A stretch of 64,000 nt of DNA, taken from Streptomyces sp. GESEQ-4. GTDB lineage: Bacteria; Actinomycetota; Actinomycetes; Streptomycetales; Streptomycetaceae. The stretch is from the NCBI RefSeq assembly GCF_017948455.1, contig NZ_JAFFSU010000016.1, positions 1-64,000 on the forward strand, written 5' to 3'. Shown here in pieces: positions 1 to 9,700 of this stretch; the first letter of the stretch is position 1; every line of letters begins with the position of its first letter. The notes beneath the pieces were generated by a model. That model was not told the DNA's origin and made no database searches. It worked only from the letters and a program-made list of their open reading frames with translations. The translations under genes and the position numbers were made by a program.

Positions 1-123
1 CCCGCCGTTACCTCCGTCGGGCCCGCCGAGCGGCTTGAACTTCTCACGGTGGACGGAGGCACAGCCGTGGCCTCCGCTACCCGCGGCGACATGCAGTTCG
101 ACGCGGTCCACGAAGGTGGTCAT
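1..123 (-). CDS. obg: GTPase Obg/CgtA, N-terminal fragment (cut by window edge)
   Basis: Only the first 41 codons are inside the window. They read MTTFVDRVELHVAAGSGGHG and continue with the Gly-rich stretch of the Obg fold. Obg is a ribosome-associated GTPase that acts in 50S assembly, stress signalling and, in Streptomyces, control of differentiation. The ATG at 121-123 (complement) is preceded by GGAGG about 8 nt upstream. It follows rplU and rpmA in the usual order, but a strong hairpin lies between rpmA and obg. Confidence 0.93.
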   Translation of the reverse strand, partial: MTTFVDRVELHVAAGSGGHGCASVHREKFKPLGGPDGGNGG

Positions 124-174
124 GGGGGGTGCCTCCAGTTACGTACGCGAATGTCTTCTGATCAACACGCGAAA

Positions 175-211
175 GGCGGACCCGCTTCCCGTGAGGGAAG
201 TGAGGTCCGCC
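175..211 (-). terminator. Hairpin between rpmA and obg
   Basis: Outer arms GGCGGACC/GGTCCGCC (175-182/204-211) enclose inner arms CTTCCC/GGGAAG (185-190/195-200) around a GTGA loop. No U-run of useful length follows in the direction of transcription. It is either a U-less Streptomyces-type terminator or an attenuator lowering obg expression relative to rplU-rpmA. Confidence 0.6.
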
Positions 212-227
212 TCGCGAAAGCTTCCGA

Positions 228-482
228 TCAGGCGACCGGAACGATGTTCACGACCTTGCGGCCACGGGCGGTGCCGAACTCCACAGCACCGGCCTGCAGC
301 GCGAACAGCGTGTCGTCGCCGCCACGGCCGACGCCCGAACCGGGGTGGAAGTGGGTACCGCGCTGGCGGACCAGGATCTCGCCCGCGTTGACGACCTGAC
401 CGCCGAAGCGCTTCACGCCGAGGCGCTGAGCGTTGGAGTCACGACCGTTACGGGTGGACGATGCGCCCTTCTTGTGTGCCAT
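228..482 (-). CDS. rpmA: 50S ribosomal protein bL27
   Basis: 84 residues, the usual L27 length, starting MAHKKGASSTRNGRDSNAQR and continuing GVKRFGGQ. The N-terminal arm reaches the peptidyl-transferase centre. The sequence begins directly with the mature AHKKG end, so there is no Firmicute-type N-terminal extension to be cleaved. The start has a GAGGAG Shine-Dalgarno and lies 14 bp after rplU, so the two are co-transcribed. Confidence 0.98.
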   Translation of the reverse strand: MAHKKGASSTRNGRDSNAQRLGVKRFGGQVVNAGEILVRQRGTHFHPGSGVGRGGDDTLFALQAGAVEFGTARGRKVVNIVPVA

Positions 483-496
483 CTCTCCTCAGTCCC

Positions 497-817
497 TTAC
501 TTCGCAGCCGCGGGGATCTCAGTGACCTTGATCGCCGTGTACTGCTGGCGGTGGCCCTGACGACGGCGGTAGCCGGTCTTGTTCTTGTAGCGAAGGATGT
601 CGATCTTGACGCCCTTGTGGTGGTCCACGACCTCGGCCTGGACCTTGATGCCGGCCAGCACCCACGGGTCGCTGGTGACGGCCTCGCCGTCGACAACGAG
701 CAGGGTCGAGAGCTCGACCGTGTCGCCAACCTTGGCAGTGGAAATCTTGTCAACCTCAACGATGTCGCCGACAGCAACCTTGTGCTGGCGACCACCGCTG
801 CGCACGATGGCGTACAC
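497..817 (-). CDS. rplU: 50S ribosomal protein bL21
   Basis: 106 residues starting at GTG: VYAIVRSGGRQHKVAVGDIV. This is the family start; the frame stays open further upstream but that part is not L21-like. The C-terminal part has the KNKTGYRRRQGHRQQYT signature. L21 binds 23S rRNA in the large subunit. It is the first gene of rplU-rpmA-obg and has its own 170-bp leader, separated from rne by the rhamnose operon. Confidence 0.97.
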   Translation of the reverse strand: MYAIVRSGGRQHKVAVGDIVEVDKISTAKVGDTVELSTLLVVDGEAVTSDPWVLAGIKVQAEVVDHHKGVKIDILRYKNKTGYRRRQGHRQQYTAIKVTEIPAAAK

Positions 818-956
818 GCGGATCTCACTCTCTCGCTCGGGAACGGCACCCCCGCAGTCCAGCCGCCCGGCAGAGCGAGCAGCCTCTCCCGGCCGGTACT
901 GGCCCGAGAGGAAGAGGTTTACGGGGATGTGGCTTGTCACCTGTGGACACGCCGAC

Positions 957-991
957 GGTCAAGGCTACGGGGCCGAGGCCGAACGGGTCAA
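957..991 (-). promoter_or_regulatory. Candidate HrdB-type promoters for rplU-rpmA-obg
   Basis: On the minus strand TTGACC (986-991) is followed after 18 bp by TAGCCT (962-967), a plausible vegetative promoter. Its -35 overlaps the rmlC stop codon. A second TTGACC (957-962) follows at once, but its -10 partner (TGACAA) is weak. Their position would let the ribosomal operon be expressed independently of the upstream rml genes. Confidence 0.4.
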
Positions 992-1593
992 ACCGGGCCT
1001 CGGCGCCCGAGGCCCGCGCGGTAGGCCACGCACTGCTCGTAGGAGGGCAGCAGCCCCTGTTCCCGGGCCTCGGCCAGGGTGGGCGCCTGCTCGTCCTTGG
1101 CGGAGAGCAGCGGCGCGAGGTCGGCCGGCCAGTCGATGCCGAGGGCCGGGTCGAGCGGGTGAATACCGTGCTCGCGCTCGGGGGCGTAGCCCTCGGAGCA
1201 GAGGTAGACCACGGTGGCGTCGTCGGTGAGTGCCATGAAGCCGTGGCCGAGGCCCTCGGAGAGGTAGACGGCGTGGTGGTCCCGGTCGTCGAGACGGACG
1301 ATCTCCCACTGGCCGAAGGTGGGCGAGCCGGTCCGGATGTCCACGATCACGTCGAGGACCGTGCCGCGCACGCACTTGACGTACTTGGCCTGGCCGGGCG
1401 GCACATCGGCGAAGTGGATGCCGCGCAGGGTGCCCCGGGCGGAGACGGACATGTTGGCCTGGGCCAGGGTGAGTGGGTGGCCGGCCGCCTCGGTGAAGAG
1501 GGGTGCCTTGAACCACTCGTGGAAGCTGCCCCGGCCGTCGGGGAAGACCTTCGGCTCGTGCACCCACGCGCCGTCGATCGAAAGAGGTCGCAT
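988..1593 (-). CDS. rmlC: dTDP-4-dehydrorhamnose 3,5-epimerase RmlC
   Basis: 201-residue cupin epimerase converting dTDP-4-keto-6-deoxy-glucose to dTDP-4-keto-L-rhamnose. The catalytic His lies in RGIHF (His60), the Lys in GQAKYVK (Lys70) and the Tyr in ATVVYLC (Tyr130), matching RmlC active sites; the LGHGFMAL motif is present. The chosen ATG has GAGGACC upstream; 14 extra in-frame codons before it are not RmlC-like. It is the last gene of the rml operon, 10 bp after the glycosyltransferase. A GC hairpin (994-1016) overlaps its last codons and may end the transcript. Confidence 0.95.
   Translation of the reverse strand: MRPLSIDGAWVHEPKVFPDGRGSFHEWFKAPLFTEAAGHPLTLAQANMSVSARGTLRGIHFADVPPGQAKYVKCVRGTVLDVIVDIRTGSPTFGQWEIVRLDDRDHHAVYLSEGLGHGFMALTDDATVVYLCSEGYAPEREHGIHPLDPALGIDWPADLAPLLSAKDEQAPTLAEAREQGLLPSYEQCVAYRAGLGRRGPV
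994..1016 (-). terminator. Hairpin at the rmlC 3' end
   Basis: Perfect 10-bp stem CGGGCCTCGG/CCGAGGCCCG with a CGC loop, within the last rmlC codons. There is no U-tract. It could terminate the rml transcript just before the rplU promoter, though coding constraint and high GC could also produce it by chance. Confidence 0.4.
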
Positions 1594-1603
1594 GACGGGG
1601 TCC

Positions 1604-3592
1604 TCAGCTCTTCTTCTGCTGGTTCGACAGGGCACGCCTGAGCCGCCCCGCGGCCCGGCGCCACAGCGGACGCGGCGGTGCGGGCTTCTTCTTCGGCGCG
1701 GGCTCGGCCGACGGGGTGTGCCGGTCGATCACCTGGGCGTTGCCATCGGCGTCCACCACCACGTCGACCGGAAGCCGGGTCCATTTCGCCTGCCCCCGGG
1801 CGGCGGACGGCACACCGATCCGCACCGCCCAGCGCATCCCGGTGAGCTTCTCCAGCGGCAGCGGGGCGCTCACCGTTCGGCCGTCCAGCACGGCGTCGGC
1901 GGGGTACTTGCCCACGTTCTTGCGCTCGAAGCGGAGCCGCACCGGGTCTTGCGCGTCCGCCGCGAGGTGCAGCGGCAGCCGGAGCCGCACGGTGGAGCCG
2001 TCGACCATGGCCGCGGCCGGGTCCATGAGCGCCACGGCCTCGCGCTCCAGCTTGTTGGTGTGCTGGTCGACGTCGAGGGAGAGGTTGCCGGGTCCGTCGG
2101 TCCAGTACGGGAGGACCAGCCGCCGCGGCTCACCGGTGAGCGCGGCGAGCCGCCCGGCCTCCACGTCCTCCCCGCGTACGGCGCCGAGCCGGGTCTCCTT
2201 GCTCCAGCCGCAGGTCTTGATGCGCAGATGCAGGTCCCAGATGCCCCGGGTCAGGGGCGTGCCGCCGGCCGCGGTCTCCGGGTCGAGCACGGCACGCGCG
2301 GTGATCCGCTGGCGGAAGGAGCCGTCCCCGGCGTCCGCGCGGTGCCGCTCGCTGTCCAGCGGGAGGTAGAACTGGGTGGCCTCCTCGCGGTGCCGGACCA
2401 CCAGGTCGACGTCACTGGCGTCCACCGGGGCGTCCAGGGTGATGCCCTGTCCGGCCAGGGCCTCGATCGCCTTGTCGGAGAGCGGCAGGCCGAGCAGGTC
2501 GCGCTCGCCGTCCCGGCGGAAGGTCATCGGCGTGCCGTCGACCTCGTACTCGGCACTGAAGCCGATGTTCAGGGTGCCGTTCTCCCAGGCCAGGGAGTCC
2601 AGGGTGCCGGTGGGCTTGATCCCGGCCTCCCAGCGGGCCAGTTCCCGGATGTCCCGGTAGAGGTCGGCGGCGATCAGCCCGGCCACCACCCGCTGCGTCG
2701 GAGCGATACGGGCGAAGACGCCGGGTCCGAAGCGTTCGACGACCACGCCGCGGATCTCGCGGTAGAGCTCCTCGGCGTAGTCCTCGGGGAGCTTCAGGAG
2801 CCGGTTGCCGCGCAGCCGCTCGACCATCTCGTTGCGCAGCCAGCGGCTGAACATCTGGTCGCGCAGCGGGCCTGGCTCGGTGAGCTCCTCGACCACGTCG
2901 AGGGCCTCGCGGAGGTTGGTGAAGTAGCCGACCGGGTCGAAGCGCTGGAAGCCCGCGTTGGAGCCGTCGTCGCGGGTGATGTGGTAGTAGCACAGGTAGT
3001 CGCCGAGGACGGCGACGCTCTTCGCCCGCAGGTACGCCTCGACGACGAAGACATGGTCCTCGAGCCGGCGGCGGCCCTCCTTGAAGCGCATGTCGTGTTC
3101 GGCGAGGAACGCCCGACGGAACATCTTGTGCGGGGTGAGGCTGTCCATCAGCGGCGCGTTCGCCACCGTGGCGCGCGGCCGGTTGATCCGGAACAGCTCC
3201 TGCGGGACCGGGCGGCCGATGCCCGCCATCTTGCCGATGACCACGTCGGCGTCGTTCGCCTTGCCGTACTCGTACATCCGCTCCAGGGCTTCGTCGCCGA
3301 GCCAGTCGTCGTGGTCGACGAACATCACGTACTCGCCCCGGGCGGCGTCGATGCCGGTGTTGCGGGGGCGGCCGGACCAGCCGGAGGCGTCCTGGTGGAT
3401 GACGTGGAAGTGGGAGTGCTCGGCCGCCAGCCGGTCCAGGCGGGCCGGGGTCTCGTCGGTGGACCCGTCGTCGACGAAGAAGACCTCGAACTCGTCGGGG
3501 GTGAGGCTCTGCCGCAGCAGGCCCGTGATGCAGTCCTCCACGTACTTGCCCGGGTTGTAGACCGCGATGACGACGCTGACTTTGACCGTCAC
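1604..3592 (-). CDS. Family 2 glycosyltransferase with large C-terminal beta-type region
   Basis: 662 residues. Residues 1-220 form a GT2 (GT-A) domain: KVSVVIAVYNPGKYVEDC, VDDGSTDETPARL and the metal-binding FVDHDDW. The remaining 400 residues are not a second GT domain. They carry alternating charged/hydrophobic segments ending in a Lys/Pro/Arg-rich tail, resembling poly-alditol-phosphate glycosyltransferases of the TarS/TarP type. The GTG start overlaps the rmlD stop (GTGA), so it is translated with the dTDP-rhamnose genes and probably uses dTDP-L-rhamnose on a wall glycopolymer. The acceptor and sugar are inferred only from context. Confidence 0.8.
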   Translation of the reverse strand: MTVKVSVVIAVYNPGKYVEDCITGLLRQSLTPDEFEVFFVDDGSTDETPARLDRLAAEHSHFHVIHQDASGWSGRPRNTGIDAARGEYVMFVDHDDWLGDEALERMYEYGKANDADVVIGKMAGIGRPVPQELFRINRPRATVANAPLMDSLTPHKMFRRAFLAEHDMRFKEGRRRLEDHVFVVEAYLRAKSVAVLGDYLCYYHITRDDGSNAGFQRFDPVGYFTNLREALDVVEELTEPGPLRDQMFSRWLRNEMVERLRGNRLLKLPEDYAEELYREIRGVVVERFGPGVFARIAPTQRVVAGLIAADLYRDIRELARWEAGIKPTGTLDSLAWENGTLNIGFSAEYEVDGTPMTFRRDGERDLLGLPLSDKAIEALAGQGITLDAPVDASDVDLVVRHREEATQFYLPLDSERHRADAGDGSFRQRITARAVLDPETAAGGTPLTRGIWDLHLRIKTCGWSKETRLGAVRGEDVEAGRLAALTGEPRRLVLPYWTDGPGNLSLDVDQHTNKLEREAVALMDPAAAMVDGSTVRLRLPLHLAADAQDPVRLRFERKNVGKYPADAVLDGRTVSAPLPLEKLTGMRWAVRIGVPSAARGQAKWTRLPVDVVVDADGNAQVIDRHTPSAEPAPKKKPAPPRPLWRRAAGRLRRALSNQQKKS

Positions 3593-4491
3593 GCCGGATT
3601 CTCCTTCGTCTGGGCCCGGTGGATCTCCGGGAATGCCTCGGCGAGCGCCGTACGCCAGTCCCGCGGCGGCTCGATGCCGGCCGCGCGGAAACGGTCGTGG
3701 CCGAGGACGCTGTACGCCGGGCGGGGCGCCGGGCGTACGAATGCCTCGCTGGTGGTGGGACGGACCCGGTCCGGGTCGGTGCCGAGCAGCCGGAAGATCT
3801 CCCGGGTGAAGCCGTACCAGGTGGTCTCGCCGGAGCTGGTGCCGTGGTAGACGCCGGCCGGGGCGGTGCCTGCCAGGGCGCCGCGCCCGAGGGCGAGCAG
3901 CAGGCCGGCCAGGTCGGCGCTCCAGGTGGGCTGGCCGCGCTGGTCGTTCACCACGTCCAGGGTTTCGCGCTCGCCCGCCAGGCGGATCATGGTGCGGACG
4001 AAGTTGGGACCGCCCGTGCCGTACAGCCAGGCGGTGCGGACCACATAGCCGTGCTCCGGGAGGGTCTTCAGGACGGCCTGCTCACCGGCGAGCTTGGTGC
4101 GGCCGTAGGCGCTGCGCGGGGCGGTGGGCGCGTCCTCGGCGTACGGCTCCTCGGCATCCCCCGCGAAGACGTAGTCGGTGGAGACGTGGAGCAGGACGGT
4201 GCCGGTGCTCGCGCAGGCGGCGGCGAGGTGGGCCGGGCCGTCGCCATTGATCGCGAGCGCCTCGGCCTCGCGGGTCTCGGCGTCGTCCACGGCGGTCCAG
4301 GCCGCGCAGTTGACGACCACGGCAGGGCGGTGCAGCTCCAGCGCCTGCTGTACGGCGACCCGGTCGGTGAGGTCCAGCGCCGCGCGGTCCAGGGCGACCA
4401 CCTGCTCGCCCGCCTCGGCCAGCCGGCCCAGGACGTCCTGGGCCAGCATTCCGCCCGCGCCCGTGACCAGCCAGGGGCGATCGTCGGTCAC
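3589..4491 (-). CDS. rmlD: dTDP-4-dehydrorhamnose reductase RmlD
   Basis: 300-residue extended SDR performing the last step to dTDP-L-rhamnose. It has the Rossmann motif GAGGMLAQD near the N-terminus, NCAAWTAVDDAE, STDYVFAGD and the catalytic YGRTK. The start is the GTG of a GTGA overlap with the rmlB stop; the frame is open 68 codons further upstream, but only as a shadow of rmlB. Its stop overlaps the glycosyltransferase start in the same way. Confidence 0.95.
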   Translation of the reverse strand: MTDDRPWLVTGAGGMLAQDVLGRLAEAGEQVVALDRAALDLTDRVAVQQALELHRPAVVVNCAAWTAVDDAETREAEALAINGDGPAHLAAACASTGTVLLHVSTDYVFAGDAEEPYAEDAPTAPRSAYGRTKLAGEQAVLKTLPEHGYVVRTAWLYGTGGPNFVRTMIRLAGERETLDVVNDQRGQPTWSADLAGLLLALGRGALAGTAPAGVYHGTSSGETTWYGFTREIFRLLGTDPDRVRPTTSEAFVRPAPRPAYSVLGHDRFRAAGIEPPRDWRTALAEAFPEIHRAQTKENPA

Positions 4492-5474
4492 AGCGCGGCC
4501 CGCTCCTTCAGCGGCTCCCACCAGGCGCGGTTGTCGCGGTACCACTGGACGGTCTCCGCGAGCCCCTGCTCGAAGCTCTTGCGGGGCTGGTAGCCCAGCT
4601 CCTCGCGGATCTTCGTGCAGTCGACGGAGTAGCGGCGGTCGTGGCCCTTGCGGTCCTCGACGTACTCGACGCTGGTCTCCCAGTCGGCGCCGCACGCCTT
4701 CAGCAGCAGCTCGGTGAGCTCCTTGTTGGACAGCTCGGTGCCGCCGCCGATGTTGTAGACCTCGCCCGCGCGGCCCTTGGTGCGGACCAGCTCGATGCCC
4801 TGGACGTGGTCGTCGATGTGCAGCCAGTCGCGGACGTTGCCGCCGTCGCCGTACAGCGGGACCTTCTTGCCGTCGAGGAGGTTCGTGACGAAGAGCGGGA
4901 TGACCTTCTCGGGGAAGTGGTGGTGCCCGTAGTTGTTGGAGCAGCGGGTGACGCGGACGTCCAGGCCGTGGGTGCGGTGGTACGACAGCGCGATCAGGTC
5001 GCTGGACGCCTTCGCCGAGGAGTAAGGCGAGTTGGGCTCCAGCGGGTGAGTCTCGGGCCAGGAGCCCTCGTCGATCGAGCCGTAGACCTCGTCGGTGGAG
5101 ATGTGCACGAAGGTCTTGATCCCGGCCCGGTGCGCCGCGTCGATGAGCGTGTGCGTGCCGACCACGTTCGTCCGGACGAACTCGGCGCCGCCGTCGATGG
5201 AACGGTCGACGTGCGACTCGGCGGCGAAGTGCACCACCTGGTCGTGCTCGGCCATCAGCTTGCCGACCAGCTCGGGGTCGCAGATGTCGCCCTGCACGAA
5301 GGCGAAGTGCGGGTGCGTGCGCACCTCGTCGAGGTTGGCCGGGTTCCCCGCGTACGTCAGCTTGTCCAGGACGGTGATCGCGACATCACCGGGGCCCTCG
5401 GGGCCGAGCACGGTACGGACGTAGTGCGAACCGATGAACCCGGCACCGCCGGTCACCAGAATGCGGGTTGTCAT
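4488..5474 (-). CDS. rmlB: dTDP-glucose 4,6-dehydratase RmlB
   Basis: 328-residue NAD-dependent SDR dehydratase giving dTDP-4-keto-6-deoxy-glucose. Motifs are GGAGFIGSH (NAD binding), the STDEVYG catalytic Asp-Glu pair and YSSAKAS (YxxxK). The product serves rhamnose here but could feed other deoxysugars. ATGA overlap with rmlA upstream, GTGA overlap with rmlD downstream. Confidence 0.96.
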   Translation of the reverse strand: MTTRILVTGGAGFIGSHYVRTVLGPEGPGDVAITVLDKLTYAGNPANLDEVRTHPHFAFVQGDICDPELVGKLMAEHDQVVHFAAESHVDRSIDGGAEFVRTNVVGTHTLIDAAHRAGIKTFVHISTDEVYGSIDEGSWPETHPLEPNSPYSSAKASSDLIALSYHRTHGLDVRVTRCSNNYGHHHFPEKVIPLFVTNLLDGKKVPLYGDGGNVRDWLHIDDHVQGIELVRTKGRAGEVYNIGGGTELSNKELTELLLKACGADWETSVEYVEDRKGHDRRYSVDCTKIREELGYQPRKSFEQGLAETVQWYRDNRAWWEPLKERAAL

Positions 5475-6538
5475 GAGGAGATCTGCACCTTGCTGTGATC
5501 ACCGAGCACGAGTCGGTGGGCCGAGGGGTTACGGGGAGCGGGCGTGACCTCGACGTCGCGCCCGATGAGCGAGGCCTCCACCCGGCGCACGCCGATCACG
5601 GACGAGCCGCGGAGCACGATGGAGTACTCGATTTCGCTGTCCTTGATCCGGCAGTTCTCGGAGACCGAGGTGAAGGGGCCGATGTAGGCGTCTTCGACCA
5701 CCGAGCCGGCACCGATGATCGCGGGGCCGACGATCCGGCTGCCTTCGACGCGGGCGCCGGCCTCGATGCGCACCCGGCCGATGATCTCGCTGTCCGCGTC
5801 CACCACGCCCTCGTTCAGCGGCGGCAAGGTCTCCAGGACGGACCGGTTGACCTCCAGCATGTCGGTGACGTTGCCGGTGTCCTTCCAGTAGCCGGAGATC
5901 GTGGTGGAGCGGACGTGACGCTTCTCGTCGATCAGCCACTGGATGGCGTGCGTGATCTCCAACTCGCCACGCCAGGACGGCTCGATGGAGCGGACGGCCT
6001 CGTGGATGGCCGGGGTGAACAGATAGACACCGACGAGCGCCAGATCGCTCTTGGGCTGCTTCGGCTTCTCCTCCAGGCCCACCACCCGGCCCTCGCCGTC
6101 GAGTTCGGCGACACCGAACGAGGTGGGATTGGGAACCCTGGTCAGCAAGATCTGCGCGTCGGGCCGCTCGGCCCGGAACTCCTCCACCAGACCGGTGATG
6201 CCACCGACGATGAAGTTGTCGCCGAGGTACATCACGAAGTCGTCGTCACCGAGGAACTCCCGGGCGATCAGCACGGCGTGGGCAAGCCCCAGCGGTGCCT
6301 CCTGAGGGATGTAGGTGACCTTGATCCCGAGCCGGGAGCCGTCTCCCACCGCCTCGCGGATCTCGTCCGCGGTGTCACCGACGACGATGCCGACCTCGCT
6401 GATCCCGGCGTCCGCGATCGCTTCCAGGCCGTAGAAGAGCACGGGTTTGTTGGCGACCGGCACGAGCTGCTTGGCCGAAGTGTGGGTGATCGGGCGGAGG
6501 CGCGTGCCCGCTCCCCCGGAGAGCACGAGTGCCTTCAC
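5471..6538 (-). CDS. rmlA: Glucose-1-phosphate thymidylyltransferase, long form RmlA
   Basis: 355 residues. The N-terminal nucleotidyltransferase has the LSGGAGTRLRPIT signature and YLGDNF. It is followed by a left-handed beta-helix region (residues about 245-350), typical of the long RmlA/StrD subfamily rather than the 290-residue E. coli type. It makes dTDP-glucose. The GTG start (VKALVLSGG) is the family start. It is the first gene of the rml operon, 141 bp from the rne terminator hairpin, so its promoter should lie in 6539-6680. Confidence 0.95.
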   Translation of the reverse strand: MKALVLSGGAGTRLRPITHTSAKQLVPVANKPVLFYGLEAIADAGISEVGIVVGDTADEIREAVGDGSRLGIKVTYIPQEAPLGLAHAVLIAREFLGDDDFVMYLGDNFIVGGITGLVEEFRAERPDAQILLTRVPNPTSFGVAELDGEGRVVGLEEKPKQPKSDLALVGVYLFTPAIHEAVRSIEPSWRGELEITHAIQWLIDEKRHVRSTTISGYWKDTGNVTDMLEVNRSVLETLPPLNEGVVDADSEIIGRVRIEAGARVEGSRIVGPAIIGAGSVVEDAYIGPFTSVSENCRIKDSEIEYSIVLRGSSVIGVRRVEASLIGRDVEVTPAPRNPSAHRLVLGDHSKVQISS

Positions 6539-6679
6539 GTATTGAGCCCAACTAAGTTGATTTGTCGCAATTCTCGGATCACATCGTAACCGAACGGCGT
6601 GAACGTCGACCCTCCGTTCGTTCACCCATTCGACACTTGTATGACGGCTCGAACCCCGCAGTGGTTGTCCAAGCAATGG

Positions 6680-6719
6680 AAAAAAATGATCCGCCCCCGG
6701 TCGGACCGGGGGCGGATCA
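6680..6719 (-). terminator. Rho-independent terminator of rne
   Basis: A perfect 15-bp stem (6687-6701 with 6705-6719) and a 3-nt loop are followed on the minus strand by TTTTTT (6681-6686). This is a canonical intrinsic terminator, unusually strong for this genome. It separates rne from the downstream rml operon. Confidence 0.92.
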
Positions 6720-6740
6720 GGTACTTCGTCCGAAGGGGCG

Positions 6741-9700
6741 TCAGCTCTCGTCGGCGGAGGCCGTGACGGACGGCTGCGCCTGCTCCGCCGCCGCGGTCTT
6801 CTTCGACGTCGACTTCGTGGCCTTCTTGGTGGCGGTGGACTTCGCCGCCTTCTTGGCCGTCGCCTTCTTGGCGGCGGTCTTGGGGGCCGCCGTCTTCTTG
6901 GCGGCGGTCTTCTTCGCCGTGGCCTTCTTGGCCGTCTTACGGGCCGTCTTCTTGGCCGGAGCGGCCTCCTCGGCGCCCTCTGCTTCAGCAGGGGCCTCGG
7001 AAGGAGCCTCCGCGGCCGACGGCACGACCACCACAGCCGCGTCCTCGGACGTGGTCGGCGCGGTGGCCTTCCGTACCGCGCGGCGTCGCGTACGAGCCGG
7101 AGCCGCGCTCTCCTCGGCGGCCGGAGCCTCGACCGGAGCCTCGGCCTGCGGTTGTTCGGCGACCGCCGTGGGCGCGGACTCGGCGACCGTCACCACGGCA
7201 GCCTCGGCGCCCGCGGGCGAACCGGCCGGTGCGGACACCTTGCGGGTCGCGCGGCGACGCGTACGGCCCTTGGGCGCGGCCTCCTCGGCGACCGGAACGA
7301 CCGGGTCCTCGACCGCGACCGGCTCGGCCTGCGCCTCGGCGGCCGACTCCGGCTGCACCGGACGCTCGACCTCCCGCTCGACCTCGGCGGCCCGCTCGGC
7401 GCGGTCGGCCCTGTCCGCCTCACGCTTGGGCGCACCCGCCGGAGCCGAAGCCCGACGGCCGGCCCGGCGCCGCGAACGGCCTCGCCCGACCGCGGCCTCC
7501 GCCTCGGCGACGCTGCTGTACAGCTCCTCGTCCGGCGCGTACTCGGGAGCGGTCAGCGCGACCGGCTCGGCGACCTCGGCGGCCACCTCGGCCTCGCTCT
7601 CCGCCTCCTGCTCGACGGTCTCGAAGACCTCGGCGCCCTCGACGACGGCCGCGGCCTCGTGCTCGTGGACCTGCCCGTCACCGCCACGCCCGCGCTTACG
7701 GCGCTTGCCGCCGCCTCCGGTGGAGGTCGGCTGCTCCATGTGCACGATGACACCGCGCCCGTTGCAGTGGACGCAGGTCTCCGAGAAGGACTCCAGCAGC
7801 CCCTGTCCGACCCGCTTACGGGTCATCTGTACCAGACCCAGCGAGGTCACTTCCGCCACCTGGTGCTTCGTACGGTCCCGGCCCAGGCACTCCAGCAAGC
7901 GCCGCAGCACCAGGTCCCGGTTGCTCTCCAGCACCATGTCGATGAAGTCGATGACGACGATGCCGCCGAGGTCCCGCAGCCGCAGCTGGCGCACGATCTC
8001 CTCGGCCGCCTCCAGGTTGTTCCTGGTCACGGTCTCTTCGAGGTTGCCGCCCTGACCGGTGAACTTGCCGGTGTTGACGTCGATCACGATCATCGCTTCG
8101 GTCTTGTCGATCACCAGCGAACCGCCGCTGGGCAGCCAGACCTTGCGGTCGAGGGCCTTCATCAGCTGCTCGTCGATCCGGTACGTGGCGAAGACGTCGA
8201 CCTCGGAGGTCCACCTCTGCAGCCGGTCCGCGAGATCGGGCGCGACATGGGCGACGTACCCGTGGACGGTGTCCCAGGCCTCGTCACCGCTGACGATGAC
8301 CTTGGTGAAGTCCTCGTTGAAGATGTCGCGGACGACGCGGACGGTCATGTCCGGCTCGCCGTACAGCAGCGTCGGCGCGTTGCCGCTCTTGGCCTTCTTC
8401 TGGATGTCCTCCCACTGCGCCTGCAGCCGCTCGACGTCCCGGCGCAGCTCGTCCTCGCTCGCGCCCTCGGCGGCGGTGCGCACGATGACGCCCGCGTCCT
8501 CGGGGACGATCTTCTTGAGGATGGTCTTCAGCCGCGCCCGCTCGGTGTCGGGCAGCTTGCGGCTGATGCCGGTCATGGAGCCCTCGGGGACGTACACGAG
8601 GTAGCGGCCCGGGAGGGAGACCTGGCTGGTGAGCCGGGCGCCCTTGTGTCCGATCGGGTCCTTGGTGACCTGCACGAGGACGGACTGGCCCGACTTCAGC
8701 GCGGACTCGATGCGCCGCGGCCCGTTCGCCATGCCGAGCGCCTCGAAGTTGACCTCACCGGCATAGAGCACGGCGTTGCGGCCCTTGCCGATGTCGATGA
8801 AGGCGGCCTCCATCGAGGGCAGGACGTTCTGCACCTTGCCGAGATACACATTGCCGACGTACGAGGTCGCCTGCTCCTTGTTGACGTAGTGCTCGACGAG
8901 CACGCCGTCCTCCAGGACGCCGATCTGCGTACGCTCACCGCTCTGCCGGACGACCATGACGCGCTCGACGGCCTCGCGGCGGGCCAGGAACTCGGCCTCG
9001 GTGATGATCGGGACGCGGCGGCGCCCCTGCTCACGGCCTTCACGGCGGCGCTGCTTCTTGGCCTCCAGACGCGTGGAGCCCTTGATGGACTGCACCTCGT
9101 CGGACGGCTCGGCCTTCGGGCGGGGCTCGCGGACCTTGACGACGGTGCGCTCGGGGTCGTCGTCGGACAGCTCACCGGCATCCCCGCCGTCACCGGAGCG
9201 ACGGCGACGACGGCGCCGGCGACGGCTGCTGCTGGAGCCGCCGGACCCACCGCCCTGCTCCTCGCGGCCCTCGGCCTCTTCCTCGTCTTCCTCGACCTGC
9301 TCGGCGGTGTCCTCGGCGTCCTGCACGGCCTGCTCGGCGGCGACCTCCTCGGTCTCCTCCGACTCGTCCTCGCCGCCCGACTCCGCGGACTCACCACGGC
9401 GACGGCGACGCCCGCCACGACGACGGCGACGACGCGAGCCGGTCTCCTCGGCCTCGTCACTGTCGACGGTGTCCTCGGCCTGCTCCTCGGCCTCGTCCGC
9501 CGCGTCCTCCACGGCGGTCTCGGCGGCGGCCTGCGGCTCGGCCTCCTCAGCGAAGGCAGCCCCACGGCGCCGACGCCGACGACGCGTCCCGGCCGGCTCC
9601 TCCTCCGGGAACTCCTCGGGCTCCACGACCTCGGCCTCCGCGGCCGCCTCGGCGGCAGCCCGCTGGGGCGTCTGGAACTTCGGCTCGGTGAAAACGGGCG

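Noticed and set aside
1319..3850. An 843-codon plus-strand open frame over the glycosyltransferase
   Set aside because: Antisense shadow of the GT2/rmlD coding sequence, with no ribosome site or recognisable motif.
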